From Gemmatimonadota bacterium (GTDB taxonomy: Bacteria; Gemmatimonadota; Gemmatimonadetes; Gemmatimonadales; Gemmatimonadaceae): a stretch of DNA of 64,000 nucleotides. Positions 48,429 through 55,565 of the stretch are shown piece by piece. Numbering within the stretch: the stretch's first letter is position 1; every line of letters starts with the position of its first letter. The notes beneath the pieces are model-generated. The model had not been told where the DNA came from, searched no databases, and saw only the letters and a list, made by a program, of their open reading frames with translations. The stretch lies in assembly GCA_026387915.1 (NCBI GenBank), contig JAPLKS010000013.1:236699-300698 (forward strand), in the 5' to 3' direction. Made by a program: the position numbers and the translations under genes.

Positions 48429-49410
48429 GCGTGTCGCCAGTAGAACCGTTGGCCCGCCGTGCCTCCTGCTCGCGCACCGAACGCGCCGGCAGCAATTCGG
48501 CCAGCGACGATTGGCGAAACGCCGTCGCCCGACCATCAACGGCAGACTCGTGCGTCGTGTCCCACGTGTACACGTATGTGTCGCCCACGAGCAGGGCGCG
48601 CCACGCGAAGTGCACGCGATCACCGGGCGCCACCGGTAACGCGGTCGTGAGCGGAAAGAGTGCCTGCCCGTAGAGCGCGCGCGGTGCGGCCGGCGCGTTC
48701 GAGATGGCGGCGCCGCCCGCCATCTCCGCATCAAACCAGACCGCGATCCCCTCCATGAGCCCACGGTGCTCGATCGTCCACTGCACGTCGCCCGCGACAT
48801 TGGGGGACGAGACGGTTTCGAGATCGATGCGCGCCAGTTCACGCGGCGCGGCCAGTTGATCGGACGCACCGAGTCGCACACGCCGCCACACATCGCGGAT
48901 GCGGCGCGCCACGGCGCGGCGACTGATCCCGTATGGCATCTCGCCAAGCGACGCGTCCGACGCGAGCGTCTGACACGGGGCGGCCCACAGGGTGTCGCGC
49001 AACACCGTCACGCGCGCGTGTGGGACTAGATGCCGAGCGCGCGCATCGGCGATGACGGCGAACCGATTACTGAAGGTCGGCAACACACCGCGCAGATCCT
49101 CAATCAGCACATCGCCCCGTTCGGGGAGCGAGAGTGTGAGCGCATCACCGTGCAACACCTCGACGATGTCCGCGTAGCCGTTGTCGGCCACCAACTCGCG
49201 CGCGACATCGGCGACGTCGCTGCACTCAATGGCATACACGCGGCGCGCACCAGCGCGCGCCGCGGCCACCGCAAAAAACCCGGCGCCGGTTCCAATCTCG
49301 ACGACCACATCGCCCGGGCGCACGGCCGCGGCGATTGCGGCGAGGTACGCCTGGGTCCGCTCGGGGTCCGCCAGCATCGCGTCGTAATCGTGCAGGTCGT
49401 ACTTCATCAT
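48421..49410 (-). CDS. PRMT-like protein arginine methyltransferase, lasso cluster
   Basis: A 329-residue protein from tandem ATGs at 49410/49407. The N-terminus YDLHDYDAMLADPERTQAYLAAI resembles the PRMT helix that precedes the SAM site. Motif I is VVEIGTGAGFFA, acidic loop VYAIECSD, and DVLIEDLRGVLP occupies the position of the PRMT double-E loop, with one Glu and one Asp. A C-terminal beta-barrel-like half follows. Methylation of the conserved Arg-rich precursor tails is a plausible but untested role. The gene lies directly after the precursors; its stop overlaps the HprK-like start by 8 bases. Confidence 0.8.
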   Translation of the reverse strand: MMKYDLHDYDAMLADPERTQAYLAAIAAAVRPGDVVVEIGTGAGFFAVAAARAGARRVYAIECSDVADVARELVADNGYADIVEVLHGDALTLSLPERGDVLIEDLRGVLPTFSNRFAVIADARARHLVPHARVTVLRDTLWAAPCQTLASDASLGEMPYGISRRAVARRIRDVWRRVRLGASDQLAAPRELARIDLETVSSPNVAGDVQWTIEHRGLMEGIAVWFDAEMAGGAAISNAPAAPRALYGQALFPLTTALPVAPGDRVHFAWRALLVGDTYVYTWDTTHESAVDGRATAFRQSSLAELLPARSVREQEARRANGSTGDTHA

Positions 49411-49447
49411 ATTGAGAGCAGAGGGACCGCAGCGCGGCCGTGCGAGG

Positions 49448-49630
49448 TCAGCGCGTCTTTCTACGGAACCCCGTTCCGCCATCGCCAGCGGCGGAGTTCC
49501 TGGTTCCCGCGCTCTTGGTGTGCTCGCTCAGCGAGCCAAAGCGCCGCAACGTGGGCGTGGCATACGGAGCGCGATCCACACCGGTCTTCGGCGTGCGGGG
49601 CTGTTGCTGGACGGCATCGATCGTTTTCAT
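49448..49630 (-). CDS. lasso-type precursor peptide A2
   Basis: A 60-residue peptide from ATG 49630 (GGAG ribosome-binding site 4 bases upstream; a GTG just before is also in frame). The leader carries YATPTLRRFGSLSEHTK, the Y-x-x-P-x-L-x-x-x-G pattern bound by PqqD-type recognition proteins. The tail has DGGTG and ends FRRKTR. The only acidic residue after the leader Thr is the Asp in DGG. With a Gly1 core, the ring would close on Asp9 (GTRNSAAGD); using the Thr at -2 would give an 11-residue ring. Its downstream neighbour is the PRMT-like gene. Confidence 0.85.
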   Translation of the reverse strand: MKTIDAVQQQPRTPKTGVDRAPYATPTLRRFGSLSEHTKSAGTRNSAAGDGGTGFRRKTR

Positions 49631-49696
49631 CACTCTCCACGGTGTGTCGGTTCTTACGGCCGAACGCTACACACGGAAGGCGAGTGCCGGCCGCAG

Positions 49697-49876
49697 CTAT
49701 CGCGTCTTCCGCATGCTACCTGTTCCACCATCTGCCACGGTGCTCGTGTTGGCAGCCGCGCCGGTGCGCTGACTGAGCACACCAAAACGTTGTAAAACCG
49801 GTGTCGCGTAGGCACCACGAACCTTTGTAGTTTCGGACGACGAAGCCGTTCCGTTCACTTCCAGTGCATCGGTCAT
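49697..49876 (-). CDS. lasso-type precursor peptide A1
   Basis: A 59-residue peptide starting at ATG 49876 with GAGGG 8 bases upstream. It was found by its similarity to the second precursor. The leader has AYATPVLQRFGVLSQRTG; the core region is AAANTSTVAD, followed by GGTGSMRKTR. It shares YATP, L-x-R-F-G, a T, DGGTG and RKTR with the other precursor. Ala1-Asp9 (AANTSTVAD) would make a 9-residue ring, as in paeninodin, while a Thr at -2 would give a 10-residue ring. Two precursors imply two products from one machinery. Confidence 0.85.
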   Translation of the reverse strand: MTDALEVNGTASSSETTKVRGAYATPVLQRFGVLSQRTGAAANTSTVADGGTGSMRKTR

Positions 49877-50007
49877 GTACTACCCTCGGGGGGAAGGGGG
49901 AGTGCGAACTAGTTACAGGAAGCATCCGGTTCGCAGCAAACGACGATCAGGGCATACATAATCAATAGCGACGGCTTCCATTGCACGCGACTCATCCGCG
50001 CGAAACC
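49877..50007 (-). promoter_or_regulatory. 131-bp gap before the precursors, likely promoter region
   Basis: The only sizeable non-coding gap inside the lasso cluster, upstream of precursor A1. It is AT-richer than the genes and reads CTATTGATTATGTATG on the minus strand, which could hold a -10 element. I cannot point to a certain promoter. A separate promoter here would let precursors be made in excess over enzymes. Confidence 0.35.
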
Positions 50008-51804
50008 TTAGTCGAGTCCCGCCAGCCAGCGATCAAGTTGCAACGCTCTCAAGGCAGGCCAAAACTCCGGCCCTTCTCTCCACACTGAAAAGGTATGCAA
50101 TAATTTGGCAGTGTCAAGAAAACTATCGCTTTGAGCGGTTAGTTTTACAGATCGACCCGTAAACCTCTCCCGTACATCAGCTTCCGTTACTTCCCCCATC
50201 CACCGCAATGGGGTTTTCGGCCGAGCTAACACCTCATCCGGCAGCTCGCCCTGAAATGCTACCCTGATCAAGGCTTTTCGCTGGCACCACGGGATCGGCG
50301 GAATCGAGAACACAAACGCCAGCAGGCGAGAATCCCGGAAGGGCCACACGGTCTCCACCGGCGCGCCCGTCCACGAGGGGCGCGACAGCTCAATAAGATT
50401 TTGCCAGAACGTGCTCGACAAAAACTCCACCGCCTCAGGTCTGGTGGGATGCCGCAACGCCGTGACGATCGGCACCTCCCCCACCCTGCGCGCCACGTCA
50501 CGACGCACGAACGACGGCGGCGCGGCCCCGCGCTCACGCCACGCGTCGCGGACGCGGCGACGGAGCCAAAGCCCAGTATGCGGCACGCGACCGTGCGAGG
50601 CGGCATACCGCACCGTGCTCCCGAGCACCGAGCCCCACCCCCACGCGCGCGCCATGGTCAAGAGCCCAGGCGGCGCGAACAGCGCGTCCCCGTCCTCGCC
50701 GTTGACCACCACTGACGACACCGCCGCGAGTCGCGCTGCTTCGCGCCGCACCTCCGCAAAATCCAGTGCGTCGAGCGGCTCCGGGAACCGTAACGACGCA
50801 TCATCGACATACTCGAGCGGCGGGCTCCACCCGTTGTGGAGCTGATGCCCCATCCCGAGCTGGTGCGCGACGAGCGACGCGAGTCGCGCCTCATCATCGA
50901 CCATGCGCGAGGAGTAGTCGATGGTGAACCCGTCGAGCCGAACCTCGGGCGCCACCCGTCGCGCGGTGGCGGCAAGACTCGGGGAGTCGAGCCCTCCGCT
51001 CAGTTGAATCCCCACGCGTGGCAGGCGGAGTCGGTCGCGCACCACGTCCCCGAGGAGCGCGCGAAAGTGCTCCACGTAGTCCCGAGCATCGGCGTAGCGA
51101 AGGGGCGCTGGGTTGGGGAACGTCCAGTGCTCGCGCTCACCATGAATCCCGCGCTCGGCGGATACCGAAAACTGCTGCGCCGACGGCAAACGTCTGATCT
51201 GCGCGAAGGTCGTGCGCCGAGGATCGACATTGTACCCGTGCTGCAGAAACGAGACGACCGCCGGTTCGTAGAGCGCCGCGCTGACCTGCGGGTGCGCACG
51301 CACCGCCAACAGCACGTTACTGCACACGAACGTACCGACGACGTGCGCAAAGAAGAGCGGGCGCATGCCGAGTCCGTCACGCGCACAGAGGAGCGTGTGC
51401 GTGTCGCTGTCCCAGAGGGCAAAACTGTAATCGCCGAGCAGGTGATCGACGGCGCCGTCGCCCCACGCGTCGTAGGCACGCAGGACTAAGAGATCGTCAC
51501 ACTCATCGCCGCGGAGCGGGGACCCCGCCGCGCGGAGCGCCGCGCGGAGTTCGTCTTGTGCGTCGAGGCGCACGTCACCCACCAGCCACCGTCGCTGATC
51601 GAGCGTGTGTGGCCCGAGCGTCGCGCCCGTGCGCGTCCGCAGGAGTCCGTGCGCCATCGCGGCCTCACCCGGCGTGTCTCCTACCGCCCGCATGTCCACA
51701 CCGTGCGGAGCCTCCATCCCCCACGGCTGCACCATCGCGGGCAGCAGTGCGACCGCCGGTTGGTTCGCCGATTGTGACGCGACGATCACCGCAAATGCGC
51801 TCAC
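50008..51804 (-). CDS. lasso cyclase, asparagine-synthase-like (C protein)
   Basis: A 598-residue AsnB homologue. The N-terminal glutaminase-like domain lacks the Cys2 nucleophile (MSAFAV) but keeps the fold (DYSFALWDSDTHTLLCARDGLG). The ATP-pyrophosphatase loop is QLSGGLDSPSLAAT (SGGLDS 269-274). It would adenylate the acidic side chain of the core and close the macrolactam with the new N-terminus. Its start overlaps the B2 gene by 4 bp. Comparable in length to McjC/LarC-type cyclases. Confidence 0.92.
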   Translation of the reverse strand: MSAFAVIVASQSANQPAVALLPAMVQPWGMEAPHGVDMRAVGDTPGEAAMAHGLLRTRTGATLGPHTLDQRRWLVGDVRLDAQDELRAALRAAGSPLRGDECDDLLVLRAYDAWGDGAVDHLLGDYSFALWDSDTHTLLCARDGLGMRPLFFAHVVGTFVCSNVLLAVRAHPQVSAALYEPAVVSFLQHGYNVDPRRTTFAQIRRLPSAQQFSVSAERGIHGEREHWTFPNPAPLRYADARDYVEHFRALLGDVVRDRLRLPRVGIQLSGGLDSPSLAATARRVAPEVRLDGFTIDYSSRMVDDEARLASLVAHQLGMGHQLHNGWSPPLEYVDDASLRFPEPLDALDFAEVRREAARLAAVSSVVVNGEDGDALFAPPGLLTMARAWGWGSVLGSTVRYAASHGRVPHTGLWLRRRVRDAWRERGAAPPSFVRRDVARRVGEVPIVTALRHPTRPEAVEFLSSTFWQNLIELSRPSWTGAPVETVWPFRDSRLLAFVFSIPPIPWCQRKALIRVAFQGELPDEVLARPKTPLRWMGEVTEADVRERFTGRSVKLTAQSDSFLDTAKLLHTFSVWREGPEFWPALRALQLDRWLAGLD

Positions 51805-52355
51805 CGAACGGTGCCGTAGCGAATGAGCACGGCGTAGCGCTCGTGGTCGAGTTCGCCGGCGACAATCACGCCCTGCGACTCCACCCAGGCATGCGCGTCA
51901 AGCGGTGGCGCCTGCGGCTCCACGCGCGCGACTCCGATTTGCAGCGTGGCTTCGAGCCCTGCCGTGCGCAGGAGGCGTTCGGCGGCCATCGCCTGCACGA
52001 GGCAGCTGGCCTCCACGGGCAGCGTTCGCACGGCGCGCGCCACGGCGCGGCGCACAGCACTCGGCGTGATGGAATCGGCAACCAGCGGCGTGCGCGCGGT
52101 CGGCGCCGCACTGTGCGTGCCGGAAGGCATTGGCACCGTGGACGTGCTGACGCTCACCGCCGGCGATACCCCGCGAACAAGCGGAGCGGTTCCCTTAAAA
52201 AACCAGCCGCGCAACCGGCGAAACGGAAGGAGCGGCAATGCCACGCGCATGAACGCCAGCCAGCCGATGGCGCGCAACGTTAGCCGTTGCTCGGCCACGG
52301 GTAGCGCCCAATAGCTACGCAGTCGGCGCAGGCAAAACCTCGAGGAGACCGGCAT
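51801..52355 (-). CDS. lasso leader peptidase, transglutaminase-like (B2 protein)
   Basis: A 184-residue protein of the B2 (PF13471-type) family. The N-terminal helix has LPLLPFRRLRGWF, and the Cys-His-Asp triad is visible as ASCLVQA (C118), DAHAWVE (H155) and GELDH (D170). It should cut the precursor after the leader, working with the recognition protein. A low-complexity Ser/Thr/Pro stretch (about 64-95) sits between the helix and catalytic part and is longer than usual. It overlaps B1 by 41 bp and the C gene by 4. Confidence 0.9.
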   Translation of the reverse strand: MPVSSRFCLRRLRSYWALPVAEQRLTLRAIGWLAFMRVALPLLPFRRLRGWFFKGTAPLVRGVSPAVSVSTSTVPMPSGTHSAAPTARTPLVADSITPSAVRRAVARAVRTLPVEASCLVQAMAAERLLRTAGLEATLQIGVARVEPQAPPLDAHAWVESQGVIVAGELDHERYAVLIRYGTVR

Positions 52356-52614
52356 CGCGCAACTGGTCGGCCAACACCAAGAGATCGGCGAGGGCGCGGG
52401 TGCCCTCTACGTCGTACTCGGAGACGACGGTATTCGCGATCTCGCCGAGCGTGCGTGGTTGGTGCATGAGCGCCCAGATCCGCGCGCCCACCGGGTCAAG
52501 GCCGAAGTACACGCTGTCCCGAACAGACAGAATGACCTCCTCTCCCGACAGATTCGTGGAGACTTGGTCTTGACTGACAACCACGCGGGTCGCGGCGGTG
52601 AGTGGGGTGGCCAT
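52315..52614 (-). CDS. PqqD-like leader recognition protein (lasso B1)
   Basis: A 99-residue protein from ATG 52614. It has the PqqD/RRE fold: GEEVILSVRDSVYFGLDPVGARIWALM, then RTLGEIANTVVSEYDVEG and a C-terminal helix with LVLADQLRDAGLLEV. In split-B lasso clusters this domain binds the YxxP leader and presents it to B2. It is the first gene of the cluster. The long ORF extends to 52656 but the extra residues have no family match. Confidence 0.9.
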   Translation of the reverse strand: MATPLTAATRVVVSQDQVSTNLSGEEVILSVRDSVYFGLDPVGARIWALMHQPRTLGEIANTVVSEYDVEGTRALADLLVLADQLRDAGLLEVLPAPTA

Positions 52615-52680
52615 CCTGCAGTTTACCGGAACAGCTTCCCCCACCGCAATCGGCACCCGCGGATTCCCTTGGACAGCCGC

Positions 52681-52709
52681 TTGACCCTGCCCTCCGGGTG
52701 AGCTAAGTT
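52681..52709 (+). promoter_or_regulatory. candidate sigma-70-type promoter for rpsF
   Basis: TTGACC at 52681-52686 and TAAGTT at 52704-52709 are separated by 17 bases. A start near 52716 would give a leader of about 113 bases before rpsF. It is divergent from the lasso cluster, so the two sets have separate control. Confidence 0.5.
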
Positions 52710-52743
52710 ACGTGGCTGTCCATATATGGCTCTTTTCAAGCGC

Positions 52744-52761
52744 GTGCGGCGCCTGCCGCAC
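52744..52761 (+). promoter_or_regulatory. hairpin in the rpsF leader, possible autoregulatory site
   Basis: A perfect 7-bp stem (GTGCGGC / GCCGCAC) with a 4-base GCCT loop lies in the presumed rpsF leader, followed by CCGGAGCC. Many bacteria control rpsF-rpsR by S6:S18 binding to a leader hairpin. I cannot confirm the consensus, so this is a candidate. Confidence 0.3.
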
Positions 52762-52828
52762 CGGAGCCACTCTCTTCTTGCGTCGGCAACCCGCGAGAGG
52801 CGATCAGACCAAAGGGAGGATTGCCGCA

Positions 52829-53191
52829 TTGTCTCGTAACTACGAGGCGGTGTACATCTTCGATTCTGCACTCGAAGACGCCGCCATCAACGAAAAGATC
52901 GCAAAGCATCACGCGCTCCTCAGCGCCGAGGGTGAGATCACCCTCGACCATTGGGGCCGCCGTCAGCTCGCCTACAAAATCGGCACCAAGGAGTCGGGCT
53001 ATTACGTCATCGCCCGCTTCACGGCCGACGGGAAGGCGTTGCCGGAGTTCGAGCGTTCGCTCAAGCTCGACGACAGCGTAGTGCGCTACCTCATCTCGGT
53101 GCACGAGCACGAGCTCGGGGCCCCGCCGATGACGGAAGAGCAGCTCGCCGCGCGCAAGCGCAGCGATGACGACGACGACGACGAGGAATAA
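52829..53191 (+). CDS. rpsF: 30S ribosomal protein S6
   Basis: A 120-residue protein. The TTG at 52829 is used because GGGAGGA lies 8 bases upstream and it gives the usual S6 N-terminus (SRNYEAVYIFDSAL). S6 motifs include HWGRRQLAYKIGTKESGYYVIARF and the C-terminal SVRYLI-like VVRYLISVHE. The tail ends in a run of Asp/Glu (SDDDDDDEE), longer than in most bacteria. It heads the rpsF-rpsR-rplI operon. Confidence 0.95.
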   Translation: MSRNYEAVYIFDSALEDAAINEKIAKHHALLSAEGEITLDHWGRRQLAYKIGTKESGYYVIARFTADGKALPEFERSLKLDDSVVRYLISVHEHELGAPPMTEEQLAARKRSDDDDDDEE

Positions 53192-53194
53192 TCC

Positions 53195-53416
53195 ATGCGC
53201 CGCCAAAAGAAGACCTGCCCCATCACCGAAGCGGGCATCCGCTTTGTGGACTACAAGGACGAGCGCTTTCTCGCCCGCTTCATCACGGACAACGGCAAGA
53301 TTCTGCCGAGCCGTCTGAGCGGCGTTGACGCCCGTCACCAGCGCCAGCTGGCCAAGGCCATCAAGAAGGCCCGCTACCTCGCGCTGCTGCCGTACACCCG
53401 CGGTCACACGCCGTAA
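53195..53416 (+). CDS. rpsR: 30S ribosomal protein S18
   Basis: A 73-residue basic protein with S18 motifs [29 protein letters not shown] and [21 protein letters not shown]. It pairs with S6 on the 30S platform. It starts 3 bases after the rpsF stop. Confidence 0.97.
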   Translation: MRRQKKTCPITEAGIRFVDYKDERFLARFITDNGKILPSRLSGVDARHQRQLAKAIKKARYLALLPYTRGHTP

Positions 53417-53435
53417 GCGGGACGCTTTTTTACAG

Positions 53436-54479
53436 ATGAACGACGACGCCGTGGCGCCGGGTAGCACCCCCGCGCCGGCGGTTGAACGGGAACGAGGGTG
53501 GTGGCGATTGACTGCGGCGCTTGCGCTGCTGTTGTTCGTGCCGGTGTTCCCCGGATTGCGCTTGCTCCTCCCGGTGGAGCACAGCTTGGCTTTGATCGCA
53601 CCCGCTTTGGCGGCCTGCGCGCTAGCCGGCTGGTGGGCCGGAGGACGAGCCGGACTCGCCGTGATGTGGACGGCGATTGCGGCGTGGGTCGTGTCGCGCG
53701 AAGCGACCCTCGGGCAGTTCGATGTGTTGGTGACGGGATGGGCGCTGGTCCTCAGCGCAGCATTCGGAGCGCTCGCGCTCCGTCGGTCTGCGGCCAGTAC
53801 GGCGTTCTTTTCGAGAGCCGTCACGGCGATTGCGCTTTCGCTCGCGCTGTCGGGTGGCATGATGATGCTGGTGCCCGGTGGGCCAGTCGCAGTGCGCGAG
53901 GCAGTGGGTGCGGAGTTTGGTCGCCGTGCCGCGGACGCACTGAAGGATTGGCGTGAGATGACCGGGCGACCGGAGTGGAAAGAGTTTGTGAAGGCCAATC
54001 CGAGCGCCGATTCTTTGGCGCAACAGATGGATGCACAGATTCAGGCCACACCGGAGGCCAGTCAGGGATTGTTTCCGGCGATGCTCGCGTTGGAATCGTT
54101 GGCCGCGCTCGCATTGGCTTGGGCGCTGTATCACCGAGTGGGACGGGCGCGCATCGGCCCAGCATTGGTCGATTTGCGCGAGTTCCGGTTCAGTGATCAG
54201 TTGGTATGGGGGTTAGTGACGGGATTGGCGCTGGTGGTGGTGCCGGGGTTTGCACCGCTGCGGATGGTTGGAGCCAATCTCTTGATGTTCTTCGGTGCGA
54301 TCTACGCGCTGCGGGGGATGGGGGTGGCACTGTATTTTCTCGCCCCCGGGCGTTGGATGATGGTGATGTTGGTGGCGTTCACACTGCTCTTCTACAACGT
54401 GGTTGGTGTGCTCGCCTTGGGGCTGGGACTTGGCGATACATGGCTGGACTGGCGACGCCGGGCCAGGCCGAAAACCTGA
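53436..54479 (+). CDS. DUF2232 (YybS-like) membrane protein
   Basis: A 347-residue membrane protein with about eight TM helices in two groups, separated by a soluble loop (residues about 155-205, with KDWREMTGRPEWKEFVKA). The C-terminal segment LRMVGANLLMFFGAIYALRGMGV matches the DUF2232 family, whose members sit in the rpsF-rpsR-rplI operon of many bacteria. Function unknown; a transporter-like role has been suggested for the family. It starts 19 bases after rpsR and ends 15 bases before rplI. Confidence 0.85.
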   Translation: MNDDAVAPGSTPAPAVERERGWWRLTAALALLLFVPVFPGLRLLLPVEHSLALIAPALAACALAGWWAGGRAGLAVMWTAIAAWVVSREATLGQFDVLVTGWALVLSAAFGALALRRSAASTAFFSRAVTAIALSLALSGGMMMLVPGGPVAVREAVGAEFGRRAADALKDWREMTGRPEWKEFVKANPSADSLAQQMDAQIQATPEASQGLFPAMLALESLAALALAWALYHRVGRARIGPALVDLREFRFSDQLVWGLVTGLALVVVPGFAPLRMVGANLLMFFGAIYALRGMGVALYFLAPGRWMMVMLVAFTLLFYNVVGVLALGLGLGDTWLDWRRRARPKT

Positions 54480-54494
54480 ACGATTGAGGGTCCA

Positions 54495-54941
54495 ATGGAA
54501 GTCATTCTGCGGGAAGCGGTCGACAAGCTCGGCCATCCGGGCGACATCGTAACGGTGTCGTCGGGCTTTGCGCGCAATTTTCTGTTGCCGCGCGGTGTCG
54601 CGTACGAAGCGACGCCCGGCAACAAGAAGCGCATCGCGCTGGAAAAGGGCCGTCTCGAAGCGGCTGAAAACGAACGCATCGCAGCGGCGCAAGAAATTGC
54701 CAACCGTCTCGAAGCGCTCTCGCTCACCTTCTCGGCGCGCGTCGGCGAAGAAGGCAAGCTGTTTGGTTCGGTGACCGCGGCGGACATCCTCCACCAGCTC
54801 GAAGCGCAGGGCTTTACTCAGGTCGAAAAGCGCATGATCGACCTGCCGGAGCCGATTCGTGAGTTGGGTGTGTTCAAGGTGACCGTGCGGTTGCACGCCG
54901 ACGTGAAGCCGGAAGTCAAAGTCTGGGTGATCAAGGCGTAA
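54495..54941 (+). CDS. rplI: 50S ribosomal protein L9
   Basis: A 148-residue protein with the L9 N-domain MEVILREAVDKLGHPGDIV and the signature GFARNFLLPRGVAYEAT, a long connecting helix (KKRIALEKGRLEAAENERIA) and a C-domain (GKLFGSVTAADI). It binds 23S rRNA near the L1 stalk. Confidence 0.97.
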   Translation: MEVILREAVDKLGHPGDIVTVSSGFARNFLLPRGVAYEATPGNKKRIALEKGRLEAAENERIAAAQEIANRLEALSLTFSARVGEEGKLFGSVTAADILHQLEAQGFTQVEKRMIDLPEPIRELGVFKVTVRLHADVKPEVKVWVIKA

Positions 54942-54968
54942 CTGCTACAACCGTCGGCCGTTTTCGGT

Positions 54969-55007
54969 TGTCCGTTCGCCGGCGCCTCGCGGCGCGGTGA
55001 ACGGACA
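54969..55007. repeat. GC-rich hairpin after rplI
   Basis: Arms TGTCCGTTC and GAACGGACA, extended inward by TTCGCCG/CGGTGAA with a wobble pair, enclose a GC-rich loop. The preceding CCGTTTTCGGTT matches the flank of the repeat at 42665, so this may be a distant member of the same family. Confidence 0.45.
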
Positions 55008-55054
55008 GCGGAGAACGATCCACGGTGCACGCGTCGTTGTTGTACCAAGACCCT

Positions 55055-55085
55055 AACGCCCCGCTTTGCGGGGCGTTATCGTTTT
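55055..55085 (+). terminator. rho-independent terminator of the rpsF operon
   Basis: A 10-bp stem (AACGCCCCGC / GCGGGGCGTT) with a 3-base loop is followed by ATCGTTTT. It lies between rplI and rsfS and probably ends the ribosomal operon. Confidence 0.85.
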
Positions 55086-55176
55086 CAGGACGCGCGGCCC
55101 CCAGCCAGCGCGGAACATTTTGCGCGCGCTTTGCATACTATTGAGCGTGCTTGCATCCGCCGCCCACCCATCTGCG

Positions 55177-55554
55177 ATGCCGTCAGCTGCCCGAACCAAA
55201 CCGTCCGCCCGCCCCGACGCTCCGGCTCGGCGCGCGGCCGCGCTGTGCGTGGACCACAAAGCGCAGGACGTCGTGGTGCTCGACTTGCACGGCGTCACGG
55301 ACATGACCGATTACTTCATTGTCGCCAGCGGTACGTCCGACACACATGTGCGGTCGGTGGCCAAAAATGTAGAAGCGGAGCTGGCCAAGGACGGGATTCG
55401 GCCGGCGTCCACCGAAGGGTTCGACTCCGGTCGCTGGGTGTTGCTCGACTACGTGGATTTCGTGGTGCACGTGTTTCATCCGTCCGCGCGCGCACAGTAT
55501 CAACTTGAGCGTTTGTGGGGCGATGCCCCGCTGCTCGCTGTCTCGCCCTCCTGA
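55177..55554 (+). CDS. rsfS: ribosomal silencing factor RsfS
   Basis: A 125-residue protein from ATG 55177; the open frame extends upstream through the terminator, so the longer version is not credible. RsfS motifs: DHKAQDVVVLDLHGVTDMTDYFIVASG, VRSVAKNVE, WVLLDYVDFVVHVFHP and YQLERLWGDAP. It binds L14 and blocks subunit joining in slow growth. No clear ribosome-binding site; a -10-like CATACTAT lies about 40 bases upstream. Confidence 0.93.
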   Translation: MPSAARTKPSARPDAPARRAAALCVDHKAQDVVVLDLHGVTDMTDYFIVASGTSDTHVRSVAKNVEAELAKDGIRPASTEGFDSGRWVLLDYVDFVVHVFHPSARAQYQLERLWGDAPLLAVSPS

Positions 55555-55565
55555 GGCATTTCCCA

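Noticed and set aside
45517..48443. Long plus-strand frames across the lasso cluster
   Set aside because: They are antisense to the exporter, nucleotidyltransferase and kinase genes and match no family.
49716..49925. 69-codon minus-strand frame over precursor A1
   Set aside because: It is in a different frame from precursor A1, which has the leader motif, a good ribosome-binding site and a paralogue.
52736..53998. 420-codon minus-strand frame over the rpsF-rpsR region
   Set aside because: It lies opposite two ribosomal protein genes and a membrane gene with firm assignments.
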